From Stenotrophomonas maltophilia (GTDB lineage Bacteria > Pseudomonadota > Gammaproteobacteria > Xanthomonadales > Xanthomonadaceae), in contig DJBL01000139.1 in NCBI GenBank assembly GCA_002435595.1, positions 1-11,116 on the forward strand: a stretch of DNA of 11,116 nt, given 5' to 3'. The notes below the pieces were generated by a model that had not been told where the DNA came from, ran no database searches, and saw only the letters and a program-made list of their open reading frames with translations. The translations under genes and the position numbers were made by a program. Of this stretch, positions 1 through 7,834 are shown one piece after another. The stretch's first letter is position 1, and every line of letters starts with the position of its first letter.

Positions 1-628
1 CGATCTCGGCCAGCGCCACGCGCGGCAGCGGCTGCTCGGCCTGCACTGCCTGCGCAGCCAGCAGCACCAGCAGGCGCGCGATGGTGGTGGTCTTGCCGGT
101 GCCGGGGCCGCCGGTCACCAGCACCAGCGGATGGCGCAGCGCGACGGCCGCAGCGCGGGCCTGGTGATCGATCCCATCGCGGGCCTGCGGGAACAGCTGG
201 CCGAACAGCGTGGCCAGGGTGCCGGGATCGGCTTCGGGCAGCGGATGGGTGGCGATGCGCTGCAGGCCCTCGGCAAGCCGACGTTCGTATTCGCGGTAGC
301 GACGCAGATACAGCAGCCCATTCTCCAGCACCAGCGGCGCGTCCGCGGCCGGCGTGCTGGCCGAACCGGGCAGGTCCACCCAGGGCGAGGCGCGCAGCTG
401 CGCCAGCCACGCCTCCGGATCGGGCCAGTCGGCCGGTCCTTCGACCAGCCGCTGCGGCTGGCGCGGGTCGAGCCCGGCATGGCCCTGGGAGACCGCCAGG
501 GAAGCCAGTGCGGCCGCCACCAGTACCGGCTCGGGGGTGTCCGGGCGCAAACGGCGCAGGCTTACCGCCAATGCGTGGTCCAGGGTGCGCAGGGCGGTGT
601 TGCGCTGGAGCGCGGTGAGCAGGCTCAT
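1..628 (-). CDS. recD: RecBCD alpha subunit RecD, 5'-3' helicase (partial, N-terminal 209 residues)
   Basis: RecD is the fast 5'-3' SF1B helicase motor of the RecBCD complex, which unwinds and degrades DNA from double-strand ends and starts homologous recombination in the cytoplasm. The reading frame opens at an ATG at 628-626 and stays open to the left edge, so only 209 codons are visible and the C-terminal two thirds is missing. The first ~165 residues correspond to the N-terminal RecB-binding domain. A Walker A motif, GGPGTGKTTT, follows with its lysine at residue 179, very close to the E. coli position (K177). The ATG overlaps the recB stop codon (ATGA). It is preceded by a G-rich ribosome binding site (GGGGGA, about 631-637) lying inside the 3' end of recB. 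Gene order recC-recB-recD supports the assignment. A generic RecD2-type helicase is unlikely because of this context. Confidence 0.95.
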   Translation of the reverse strand, partial: MSLLTALQRNTALRTLDHALAVSLRRLRPDTPEPVLVAAALASLAVSQGHAGLDPRQPQRLVEGPADWPDPEAWLAQLRASPWVDLPGSASTPAADAPLVLENGLLYLRRYREYERRLAEGLQRIATHPLPEADPGTLATLFGQLFPQARDGIDHQARAAAVALRHPLVLVTGGPGTGKTTTIARLLVLLAAQAVQAEQPLPRVALAEI

Positions 629-3600
629 GCTTCCCCCCGTGCGCGCGCGGCCATGCGTGCCTGGGCGTGTCCGCCGCCGGCGAACAGGGCATCCAGTGCA
701 TCGACCAGGGCCGGATCGAAGCGATGCGCGTACAGACCCGGGCTGTCGTCGCGGCGGGCATCCAGGCCACGGCAGAACAGGTAACGGATGCCGCCCATGT
801 CGCGCGCGTAGTCGTACTGCGCGCCCAGCCGGAAGCGCAGCCAGCGGTGCAGCGCCACGGTGTAGATCAGGGCCTGCAGGTCGTATTCGCTGTGCTGCAT
901 GGCCGCCTCCAGCCGGACCGGGTCGTAGCCGGGCAGCCGGTTGGATTTGTAGTCGAGCACGTACCAGCGCCCCGCACGCACGTAGGTGAGATCGATCTTG
1001 CCGGTCATCAACCCTTCCAGCTTGCGCCGCGTACCGAAGCCGCGGCGGTCGCGGACCAGGCCGTGCGCGTGCAGCAGGTCCAGCAGCTGCGGCACCGCGG
1101 TGGGCTGCATCGCAAAGTGGAACTCGATTTCGGCGCGGCGCGCGGTGGCCGGCAGGTCGTGCAGCGCGCCACCTTCGGGCAGGGGCACGGTCAAGGTCTG
1201 GCCGACCAGCGCGGTGAGCACGGCCACGCCATCGTCGAGGTCCTCATCGGCGTAGCCGTCCTCGCCCAGCGCGGTGCGCAGCACCTGCGCCTGATCGCCC
1301 GGTGCCGGTTGCCCGGGCAGCCAGTCGGCCCAGAGCGCGAAGTCGGTGTTCTCCAGCGCGGCGTGCAACACGTTGCCGAAGCGGCTGCCCATGAAACGCG
1401 GATCGATCACGTCCTCGCCCGTCGGCGTGGCCGGCTCGGTCTCCACGGCCAGGTCCATGCCGGCCGGTTCGTCGGCCGCCGGGGCGGGGATTTCAGTGGC
1501 GGCCGCATCGGTGTCGTGGCCGGCATCGGCATGCGCCAGCTGGGTGAAGCTGTACACCCACCAGTCGTGCGGGATGCGCCGGGTCAGCGCGCGAACCGGC
1601 GGCAGTTGCCCATCGCGTTCGAAGGCCAGCTGCGGCGGACGCGGTTCGGCCGGCCCGTCGACCACGTGGATGGCCGGGTGCGCGCGCAGCGCGTCCAGGT
1701 CGGCCAGCATCGGCGCCAGGCGGGTCCCGGCGAGACCGGCCAGGTCGCCGCCGGCGATCCACAGCGCGTGCTCGGCACGGGTCAGGCCCACGTAGAGCAG
1801 GCGGGCGTCCTCTGCTTCCTGCTCCTGCGCACTGCGCGTGCTGGCCGTGCCCCAGGCCTCGTCCTTGTCCAGCTTCCAGTGCAGCTCGCGGCGCCCGTTG
1901 GCGTGCACGGTGCAGTGCGAGGCGGTGTTGGGGCCATTGCCGCCGATGCCCACGAACGGCAGGAACACCAGCGGGTACTCCAGCCCCTTGCTCTTGTGCA
2001 GGGTGATGATCTGCACCCGGCGTGCGTCCGACTCCAGCCGCAGCAGCTGTTGTTCGTCGTCCTGGTCGGCGTGCGCCATCTGCACCTGCAGCCAGTCCAG
2101 CAGGCCGTGCATGCCCAGCGTCTGCGCGGCGGCCTGCTGCAGCAGTTCGCCCAGCTGCAGGTAGTTGGTCAGCCGGCGCTCGCCATCGAGCAGGCCCAGC
2201 AGACGCTCGGCGTGCTCGGCGCACAGGTCGGCGATCACCGCGAACGGGCCGCCGCGCTGCCAGCGCTCGCGCCACAGCAGCAGGCGGATCTGGAAACTGC
2301 GCTGGGCATCGCCCTCGCGCTCCATCGCATCGATGGCCGCGGCGTCTTCGCCCAGCAGCACCGTGGCCAGCGCCGCGCGCAGGCGACCCTCGTCGGCCGG
2401 TTGCAGCAGGGCCAGCAGCAGCAGGCGCAGCTCGTGCGCCTCGGCGCTGGCATACAGACTCTGCTTGCCGGCGGCCACCGCGGGAATGCCGACCGCAGCG
2501 AGCGCCTGCTGGATGCGCGTGGCCTCGCGGTGCGAGCGCACCAGCACGGCGATGTCGCCTGGCTGCAGGGGCTGCCCGCGCAGCAGCGCGCGGCCCTGGC
2601 GGGCCTGGCTGAGCAGCGCGTGGATGGCCGCCACGCAGGCGTCGCTGGCCTGTTGTCGCGATGGATCGGCCTTGAGCGCGCCGCCATCGGGGTTGTGCAG
2701 CAGGCGCACGGTCAGCCCGGCGGCCGGCTGGCCATCGCGCAGGAAGTCCTCGTCGCTGCGCGTGCTGCCCGGGTGCACCGGTTCGAAGCCGATGTCCGCC
2801 TCCAGGAAGGCACCGGCACCGGCGTTGGCATACAGCGCGCCGATGGCCTGCAGCACCGCCGGGCGCGAGCGGAAGTTGCGGTCCAGCGGCGGGGCGGCCT
2901 GGGCCTGGCGCTTGGCCTTGAGGTAGGTGTGGATGTCACCGCCGCGGAAGCCGTAGATGGCCTGCTTGGGATCACCGATCAGGAACAGCGCCGGTGCCAG
3001 CCCGGCCTCGGCGGTCTCCGGCGAGTCGCCGAACACCCGCTGGAAGATTCCCCATTGGCGATCGTCGGTGTCCTGGAACTCGTCCACCAGCGCGATCGCG
3101 TACTGCGCGCGCAGCTGCTGCACCAGCAGCGCACGATGCGGGCCCTCCAGCGCATCGGCGACGCCATCGATCAGATCGTCGTAGGTCTGCACCCGGCCGA
3201 TCCGCTTGAGTTCCTGCAGGCGCGTGCGCGCCTGCGCGCGCAGGGCGTGCAGGAAGATCACGGCCTGGCCGCGCTGCCACTGTGCCAGTGCATCGCTGGC
3301 GGCCAGGTACAACGCCAGTGCGTGCTGCAGCGGCGACTGCGGCGCCTTGCCGGCGTGCGCCTTGTTGGTACGCGCGGCCAGCGCTTCGGCGGTGAGCCGG
3401 CGCAGCCGCTCCGGGTCGACCTCCAGCACCGGGGGCTCGGCGTCGGCAGCGACGCTGGCCCAGCGGTGCAGCTGCACCGCCAGTGGCTCCAGCCAGGCCA
3501 GCTTGTAGCTGCTGCCGTTGAGCACCTTGTTCTCCACCGCCGCGCACAGCTCGCCCAGGAAGGCTTCGCCGTGCTCGCGGTAGGCCTCGGCGAAGCGGCG

Positions 3601-4284
3601 CGCGGCCAGCGCGTGCGCCGGCCGGGGATCGTCCTGCGGCGCACTGGGCACCTCGGGCAGCAACGGCAGCGGCTTGATCAGCGTGGCCATGTCGCCGGCC
3701 AGCGCCTCGGGCGTGGACCACAGACGGGTCAGCGCGTCGACGGTGGCGGCATCGTTGGCATGCACGCGCCACAGGTCGGCGGCCAGTTCGTCGTGCAGCG
3801 CCCGTTCGCTGGGCAGCAAGGTCGGCGGGTCGAAGGTGTGCCCGCTCTCCAGCGCATGCTCGCGCAACACCCGGGTGCAGAACCCGTGGATGGTGAAGAT
3901 CGAGGCCAGGTCGATCTCGTCGGCCGCCGTCTGCAGCCGCCGGGTGAGCGCGGCCGGGCTTTCCTGGCCCAGCGCCAGCTGGCGCTGCAGGATCCGCCGG
4001 GTAAGGACCACCTCGGGGCTGTCCTGGTCGCCGGGCTCGCGCTCCACCAGCTGCGCCGCCAGCGCCAGCCGCTCGCGGATGCGCTTGCGCAGTTCCTGGG
4101 TCGCCGCGTCGGTGAAGGTCACCGCCAGGATCTGACCGATGCGCCAGCCTTTTTCCACCACCAGCCGGGTGAACAGCGTGGCCAGGGTGAAGGTCTTGCC
4201 GGTGCCGGCGCTGGCCTCGATCAGGCGCACCCCTTCCAGCGGCAGGTCCAGGTAGGGATCGTCGAGCAGGTCGGGGCGGGTCAT
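625..4284 (-). CDS. recB: RecBCD beta subunit RecB, 3'-5' helicase and nuclease
   Basis: RecB is the 3'-5' SF1A helicase and sole nuclease of RecBCD; after Chi recognition it loads RecA. The 1219-residue product is close to the E. coli length (~1180). Helicase motifs occur in order: Walker A (ASAGTGKT, residues 24-31), motif Ia around FTDAAT (57-62), DEFQD (401-405), GDPKQAIYGFRGGD (from 437), HKSKGLE (763-769) and LYVGLTRAEH (from 830). The C-terminal nuclease domain keeps the expected metal ligands: His974 in FGNVLH, Asp1098 in GKIDLTY, and Asp1111 with Lys1113 in LDYKSN. The 13-residue spacing between the two aspartates equals that in E. coli RecB, so both activities look intact. The ATG at 4284-4282 overlaps the recC stop (ATGA), with an AAGGTG ribosome binding site 7 bases upstream. 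The stop overlaps the recD start. Confidence 0.98.
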   Translation of the reverse strand: MTRPDLLDDPYLDLPLEGVRLIEASAGTGKTFTLATLFTRLVVEKGWRIGQILAVTFTDAATQELRKRIRERLALAAQLVEREPGDQDSPEVVLTRRILQRQLALGQESPAALTRRLQTAADEIDLASIFTIHGFCTRVLREHALESGHTFDPPTLLPSERALHDELAADLWRVHANDAATVDALTRLWSTPEALAGDMATLIKPLPLLPEVPSAPQDDPRPAHALAARRFAEAYREHGEAFLGELCAAVENKVLNGSSYKLAWLEPLAVQLHRWASVAADAEPPVLEVDPERLRRLTAEALAARTNKAHAGKAPQSPLQHALALYLAASDALAQWQRGQAVIFLHALRAQARTRLQELKRIGRVQTYDDLIDGVADALEGPHRALLVQQLRAQYAIALVDEFQDTDDRQWGIFQRVFGDSPETAEAGLAPALFLIGDPKQAIYGFRGGDIHTYLKAKRQAQAAPPLDRNFRSRPAVLQAIGALYANAGAGAFLEADIGFEPVHPGSTRSDEDFLRDGQPAAGLTVRLLHNPDGGALKADPSRQQASDACVAAIHALLSQARQGRALLRGQPLQPGDIAVLVRSHREATRIQQALAAVGIPAVAAGKQSLYASAEAHELRLLLLALLQPADEGRLRAALATVLLGEDAAAIDAMEREGDAQRSFQIRLLLWRERWQRGGPFAVIADLCAEHAERLLGLLDGERRLTNYLQLGELLQQAAAQTLGMHGLLDWLQVQMAHADQDDEQQLLRLESDARRVQIITLHKSKGLEYPLVFLPFVGIGGNGPNTASHCTVHANGRRELHWKLDKDEAWGTASTRSAQEQEAEDARLLYVGLTRAEHALWIAGGDLAGLAGTRLAPMLADLDALRAHPAIHVVDGPAEPRPPQLAFERDGQLPPVRALTRRIPHDWWVYSFTQLAHADAGHDTDAAATEIPAPAADEPAGMDLAVETEPATPTGEDVIDPRFMGSRFGNVLHAALENTDFALWADWLPGQPAPGDQAQVLRTALGEDGYADEDLDDGVAVLTALVGQTLTVPLPEGGALHDLPATARRAEIEFHFAMQPTAVPQLLDLLHAHGLVRDRRGFGTRRKLEGLMTGKIDLTYVRAGRWYVLDYKSNRLPGYDPVRLEAAMQHSEYDLQALIYTVALHRWLRFRLGAQYDYARDMGGIRYLFCRGLDARRDDSPGLYAHRFDPALVDALDALFAGGGHAQARMAARARGEA

Positions 4285-7200
4285 CGTGCGGCACCTTGTT
4301 CATCCAGGCCGGCAAATACCCGGCCCTCGCGCACCGCGGTGAAGACCACCAGGCTGTTGTGCAGCAGTTGCCGGTAGCTGTCCGGGGTGGCAAAGGGATC
4401 CCGTCCGCGCAGCGCCAGCTGGTAGGCCGCGCCACTGGACTCGGCCCAGCTGCGATCGCTGCCGTACCACTTGGCGCGCCCCTCGCTGTCGCGCTTGGCC
4501 TCGGCTGCGGTGTAGAGCGCCCAGCCGGTGGAGGGCGCATACAACAGCGGCGCGCGCAGCCCTTCGCTGCGCAGCTGCAGCAGCCGCCGCAGGACCTGCT
4601 GCGCCTGTACGGTCGGCAGGGGCGGCAGCAGGTGCGGGCCCAGGCCCTGCTCGCCGGCATCGTGGAACTGGACCAGCGGCAGGGCATCACCGGCGGCATT
4701 GGCCAGCAACCAGTCCAGGCCCTGACGGATCGCGGCACGGCCGTTGAGCGGGCCCGGGCGCAGGCGCACCAGGCCATGCGCGTGCACCCCGTCGACCCGG
4801 CCATGCAGGCGCACGCCGTCGATCTGCACCTCATAGCGGCGGCTGTCGGCCTGCGTGCCGGCCTGCCACTGGGCCAGCGCCTGCGCATACGGGCGTGTCT
4901 GTGCCTGCAGCGTGTCGAACTGGCGCTCGCCCAGCGCCCCGGACGGCAGCAGCGCGCGGGCGCGCAGCCGGGGGTACAGCGGTGCGTCGTCCTCGGCCAG
5001 GGTGGCCTGGATCACTGCCTGCTGCAGCAGCACCTTGTCATGGCCGCGCGCAGCCACCACCAGCGGCTCCACGTCGTCGGCATCGCCCAGGTCCTCGGGC
5101 AGGCGCAGCCCCAGGCGCTGGGACAGGAACTGGCTGGCGGGGTCGGTCAGGAACCGGCGCAATGCATCCAGGCTCAGCTCGTCCTCCTCCAGCAACGCCT
5201 CGGGCAGCGCCAGCGGCTGCGCCAGCCACGGTGCCAGTGCGCGCCGCTGCCCTCCCAGCGAGCCGGCGGCCGGGTGCCACTGCTGGCGGTAACTGAACCG
5301 GCGCGGCTCCTCGCCGCCGCCGAACGCGGCCGGTGCGAACGGCTGCAGCGAATGGCGCACGGTCAGCTGCCGGGCCGCATCGGCCGGTGCCTGGTGGTAG
5401 GCGGCGGCGGCGTCGATCAGTTCGCTGACCAGCACCGAGGGTTCGCGCACGCTGCCATCGCGCGGATCGGCGCCGAGGTAGCTCAGGTAGAACACGTCCT
5501 GGGCCGAGGCGAACAACTGCAGGAACAGGAAGCGATCGTCCTCGCGCAGCGAGCGGTCGCCATGCCGGCGCCGGTCGGTACCCAGTTCGGCGGTGAGCTG
5601 GTTGAGCCCGGCCGCCGGATCACGCCGCGGGAAGTCGCCGTCGTTGAGCCCCAGCACGCAGATCACCCGGAACGGCAGCAGTCGCATGGGCACCATCCGC
5701 CCGAAGCTGATCCCGCCGGTCAGCAGGGGCGCGCGGGTGTCCGCTTCGGCCAGCACGCCGGCAAAGTGCGCGCGCACCACCTCCGGCGGCACGGCCGCCT
5801 GGAATCCGCCCTGGCCGGCATCGCGGGCGAACTCGTTGATCAGTTTGCGCAGGCGTTCCAGCCCGCGCTGGCTGTTGGCCGCCTGCGGCGGCTCTGGCAG
5901 CAGCGCATCCAGCAGGCCCAGCAGGCGCGTGCGCCACTGTGCCGGCGGCAGGGCCTGGCCGAGCGCCTGCTGGTACCGGGCCAGCACCCGCAGCAGGGCG
6001 AGCAGGCGGTCCAGCGCATCCAGTGCGCTGCCTTCCAGCTCCGGCCACGGTGCGACCCCGGCGATATCCCCGTCGCTGCCACTGGCGTGGCCCAGCAGCA
6101 GGCGGTCCAGCGCGAACTGCCAGGTGAAGGCATCATCGCGCGGCGCCTGGTGCTGCTGCCGGTGGCCCGCATCCAGACCCCAGCGCGCGCCGGCCGCCTG
6201 CAGCCAATCGTGCAGGCGGTCGAAGGCAGCCGCGTCCAGCCCGGCCGCTTCGGCCAACGGCGCGCTGGCCAGCAGGTCCAGCACCTCGTTGAGGCCAAAG
6301 CGCGACACCGGCAGCCCGAGCAGGTGCACGAACACATCGGCCAGCGGCTCGCCGGCCAGCGGGCTGGTGTCGGCCAACGCATACGGGATGTGCTCGTCGC
6401 CGCCGCTGCGCCCGCCGAACACTGCCTCCAGGTAGGGCACGTACGGATCGATGTCCGGGGCCAGTACCGCGATCTCCCGCGCCTGCAGCGGCGGGTCGAA
6501 ACGCGGGTCCTGCAGCAGCCCGCGCAACTGGTCGTGCAGCACCTGCAGCTCGCGCAGGCGGGTATGGCAGGCGTGCACCTGCAAGCTGGGATCGTCCTGC
6601 CGCAATCCGTCGCGCAGCGCCCCGGAGGGCTGGCCGCGGCGGTGGAACAGGTCGCGCTGCAGCCGGTGCAGCAGGCTGTCGGACAGCCCGCCGTGGGCCA
6701 TGTCCGGGCGCACATCGTGCTCGGGGTCGTCGTAGGCGGGGATCTCACCGGAGGGGTGCACCACTTCGTAGCTGCCCAGCACCGCCATGAAGTCGCGCCC
6801 GGCCGCGCCCCAGGCCTGCAGCAGCCGGTTCTCGCCGGCCGCCTCGCCGAACGGATCGGGTGCGCCGCTGCGCAGCTTTTCGCCCAGCGTCTGCAGGTCG
6901 CCCCAGTAGGCCTGGGTGGGGGTGGGCAGGTAGAAATGCAGCGTGCCCACCCGCGCCTGGGTCGCCATCACCCGCAGCACGTCCGGGGAGATGTTGAGCG
7001 TGGCGAAGGCGAACACGCGCGCCGGCAACCCCTGTGGCAAGGGCTGCGCAGCGCCTTCGAAGCGCGCCAGGTAGGCATCGATGCGGCGCGCGCGGTACTG
7101 GTGGCCGCTGGCGATGCGCCGCCACAGGATCGCCTGCGGGTCCTGCGGGTCGGCGCCGGCCTCCCAGCGCAGCAGCCAGTCGCGGCGCCAGGCCTGGTAC

Positions 7201-7628
7201 TTCTCGAACACGGCCGCCAGCTCACCGGCCAATGCCCAGGGCTTGAGCGGATCGGCCACCGACAGGTAGGCCTGCAGCGCGCGCATCGGCGGCTGCGCCA
7301 GCAGCACCGGGTCGATCAGCGCGGCATACAGCTTCCAGCGCAGCGCCGCGGCGGTGAGGTCATCGTGCTCGCCGGGCACGTTGGCGTTGAGCGCGCGGGC
7401 GACGAATTCGCCCGGGGTGAGGAACGTCAGGTTGGCGGCAATGCCATACTCGACCGCCAGGGTGGACTGCAGCCAGCGCCGCATCGCCACCTGCGGGATC
7501 AGCACCACCTCCGGGACCAGGATCGACTGGTCCGGCACCGGCGTGCGCACGGCGCTGGCCAGCAGGGCGGCCAGCACGTCGAGCGAGTTGGAGTGGTACA
7601 GGCGGAAGTCGGACGCAGCATCAGTCAT
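4281..7628 (-). CDS. recC: RecBCD gamma subunit RecC, Chi-recognition scaffold
   Basis: RecC holds RecB and RecD together, splits the duplex and scans the 3' strand for the recombination hotspot Chi. The product is 1115 residues (E. coli 1122). Recognisable RecC blocks include YHSNSLDVLAALLA near the N-terminus (residues 11-24), PQVAMRRWLQ, FATLNISPDVL, DIDPYVPYLEAVFG and VLGLNDGDFPR (about residue 655). No Walker A motif is visible, as expected for its degenerate helicase fold. The C-terminal nuclease-like part has a GRVDGV element, but what follows is VRLRPG instead of a D-x-K motif, consistent with the inactive fold known for the family. The ATG at 7628-7626 was chosen because the conserved N-terminal block begins 10 residues later. 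The frame stays open upstream to 7775, but those 49 residues have no RecC-like character. No strong ribosome binding site is visible. The Chi sequence of this organism cannot be deduced here. Confidence 0.97.
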   Translation of the reverse strand: MTDAASDFRLYHSNSLDVLAALLASAVRTPVPDQSILVPEVVLIPQVAMRRWLQSTLAVEYGIAANLTFLTPGEFVARALNANVPGEHDDLTAAALRWKLYAALIDPVLLAQPPMRALQAYLSVADPLKPWALAGELAAVFEKYQAWRRDWLLRWEAGADPQDPQAILWRRIASGHQYRARRIDAYLARFEGAAQPLPQGLPARVFAFATLNISPDVLRVMATQARVGTLHFYLPTPTQAYWGDLQTLGEKLRSGAPDPFGEAAGENRLLQAWGAAGRDFMAVLGSYEVVHPSGEIPAYDDPEHDVRPDMAHGGLSDSLLHRLQRDLFHRRGQPSGALRDGLRQDDPSLQVHACHTRLRELQVLHDQLRGLLQDPRFDPPLQAREIAVLAPDIDPYVPYLEAVFGGRSGGDEHIPYALADTSPLAGEPLADVFVHLLGLPVSRFGLNEVLDLLASAPLAEAAGLDAAAFDRLHDWLQAAGARWGLDAGHRQQHQAPRDDAFTWQFALDRLLLGHASGSDGDIAGVAPWPELEGSALDALDRLLALLRVLARYQQALGQALPPAQWRTRLLGLLDALLPEPPQAANSQRGLERLRKLINEFARDAGQGGFQAAVPPEVVRAHFAGVLAEADTRAPLLTGGISFGRMVPMRLLPFRVICVLGLNDGDFPRRDPAAGLNQLTAELGTDRRRHGDRSLREDDRFLFLQLFASAQDVFYLSYLGADPRDGSVREPSVLVSELIDAAAAYHQAPADAARQLTVRHSLQPFAPAAFGGGEEPRRFSYRQQWHPAAGSLGGQRRALAPWLAQPLALPEALLEEDELSLDALRRFLTDPASQFLSQRLGLRLPEDLGDADDVEPLVVAARGHDKVLLQQAVIQATLAEDDAPLYPRLRARALLPSGALGERQFDTLQAQTRPYAQALAQWQAGTQADSRRYEVQIDGVRLHGRVDGVHAHGLVRLRPGPLNGRAAIRQGLDWLLANAAGDALPLVQFHDAGEQGLGPHLLPPLPTVQAQQVLRRLLQLRSEGLRAPLLYAPSTGWALYTAAEAKRDSEGRAKWYGSDRSWAESSGAAYQLALRGRDPFATPDSYRQLLHNSLVVFTAVREGRVFAGLDEQGAAR

Positions 7629-7725
7629 CGCGCCAGTGTGCCGCAGCGGCCCGCCGATCACGAGGCCGGTAACGTCGCGGCCCCGGTCGCGCCGCGCGGC
7701 CGCCGTGTCGCCCGGCACGGTGTGT

Positions 7726-7741
7726 TGCGAGCGGCGTCGCA
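7726..7741. repeat. Short inverted repeat, TGCGA-6-TCGCA
   Basis: TGCGA (7726-7730) and TCGCA (7737-7741) form a perfect 5-base inverted repeat around a 6-base GCGGCG spacer. It lies between the divergent recC and mlaF starts, where a regulator might bind. In GC-rich DNA a repeat this short can occur by chance. Confidence 0.35.
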
Positions 7742-7812
7742 GGCCGATGGCGGGCGGCGTGCCACAATACTGCACGGTCCAGTTCGGTTATGTTCAGCCG
7801 TTCACCACGATC

Positions 7813-7826
7813 TTACAACGTTGGAA
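7813..7826. repeat. Near-perfect 14-base dyad over the mlaF ribosome binding site
   Basis: TTACAACGTTGGAA has a perfect 8-base palindromic core, CAACGTTG (7816-7823). One mismatched pair flanks the core and two further matching pairs follow (TT at 7813-7814, AA at 7825-7826). The arms have no loop, so this would act as a DNA-level protein site and not as an RNA hairpin. It sits in the AT-rich leader of mlaF and covers the GGAA Shine-Dalgarno. I do not recognise it as the site of a known regulator. Confidence 0.4.
7823..7826 (+). promoter_or_regulatory. Ribosome binding site deciding the mlaF start
   Basis: GGAA at 7823-7826 lies 8 bases before the ATG at 7835. That is good spacing for this start and too far (17 bases) for the next in-frame ATG at 7844. 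The earlier in-frame ATG at 7790 has no purine-rich site at suitable spacing. This favours 7835. Confidence 0.6.
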
Positions 7827-7834
7827 TTTTGTTA

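Larger units (their letters stand above)
7629..7834. promoter_or_regulatory. Divergent intergenic region between recCBD and the mla operon
   Basis: These 206 bases separate the two divergent start codons and must hold the leaders, and probably the promoters, of both operons. The recC-proximal half is very GC-rich; from about 7760 to 7834 it is distinctly AT-richer than anything else in the window. A possible -10 for mla is CACAATAC at 7763-7770, but no good -35 lies at proper spacing. No convincing sigma-70 pair is visible toward recC. Two inverted repeats are present, at 7726-7741 and 7813-7826. Promoter location is inferred from gene layout; exact sites cannot be fixed from sequence alone. 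Confidence 0.5.

Noticed and set aside
667..4377. A 1236-codon plus-strand open frame opposite recB.
   Set aside because: It is antisense to a gene with every RecB motif intact. Its translation is a low-complexity mix rich in Gln, Arg, Val and Gly with no recognisable domain. Such frames are expected in GC-rich genomes, where the codon bias of one strand suppresses stops on the other.
2972..4888. A 638-codon minus-strand open frame spanning the recC/recB junction in another frame.
   Set aside because: It lies in a shifted frame of two intact genes, is extremely rich in Arg, Ala and Gly, and would need both real genes to be wrong.
7677..7703. Inverted GCGGCC / GGCCGC pair upstream of recC.
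   Set aside because: It lies in a stretch of nearly pure G and C where 6-base complementary pairs are expected by chance, with a long 15-base spacer.
7629..7775. N-terminal extension of RecC by 49 residues from a GTG at 7775.
   Set aside because: The added residues show no similarity to RecC N-termini, and the family's first conserved block already starts 10 residues after the ATG at 7628.
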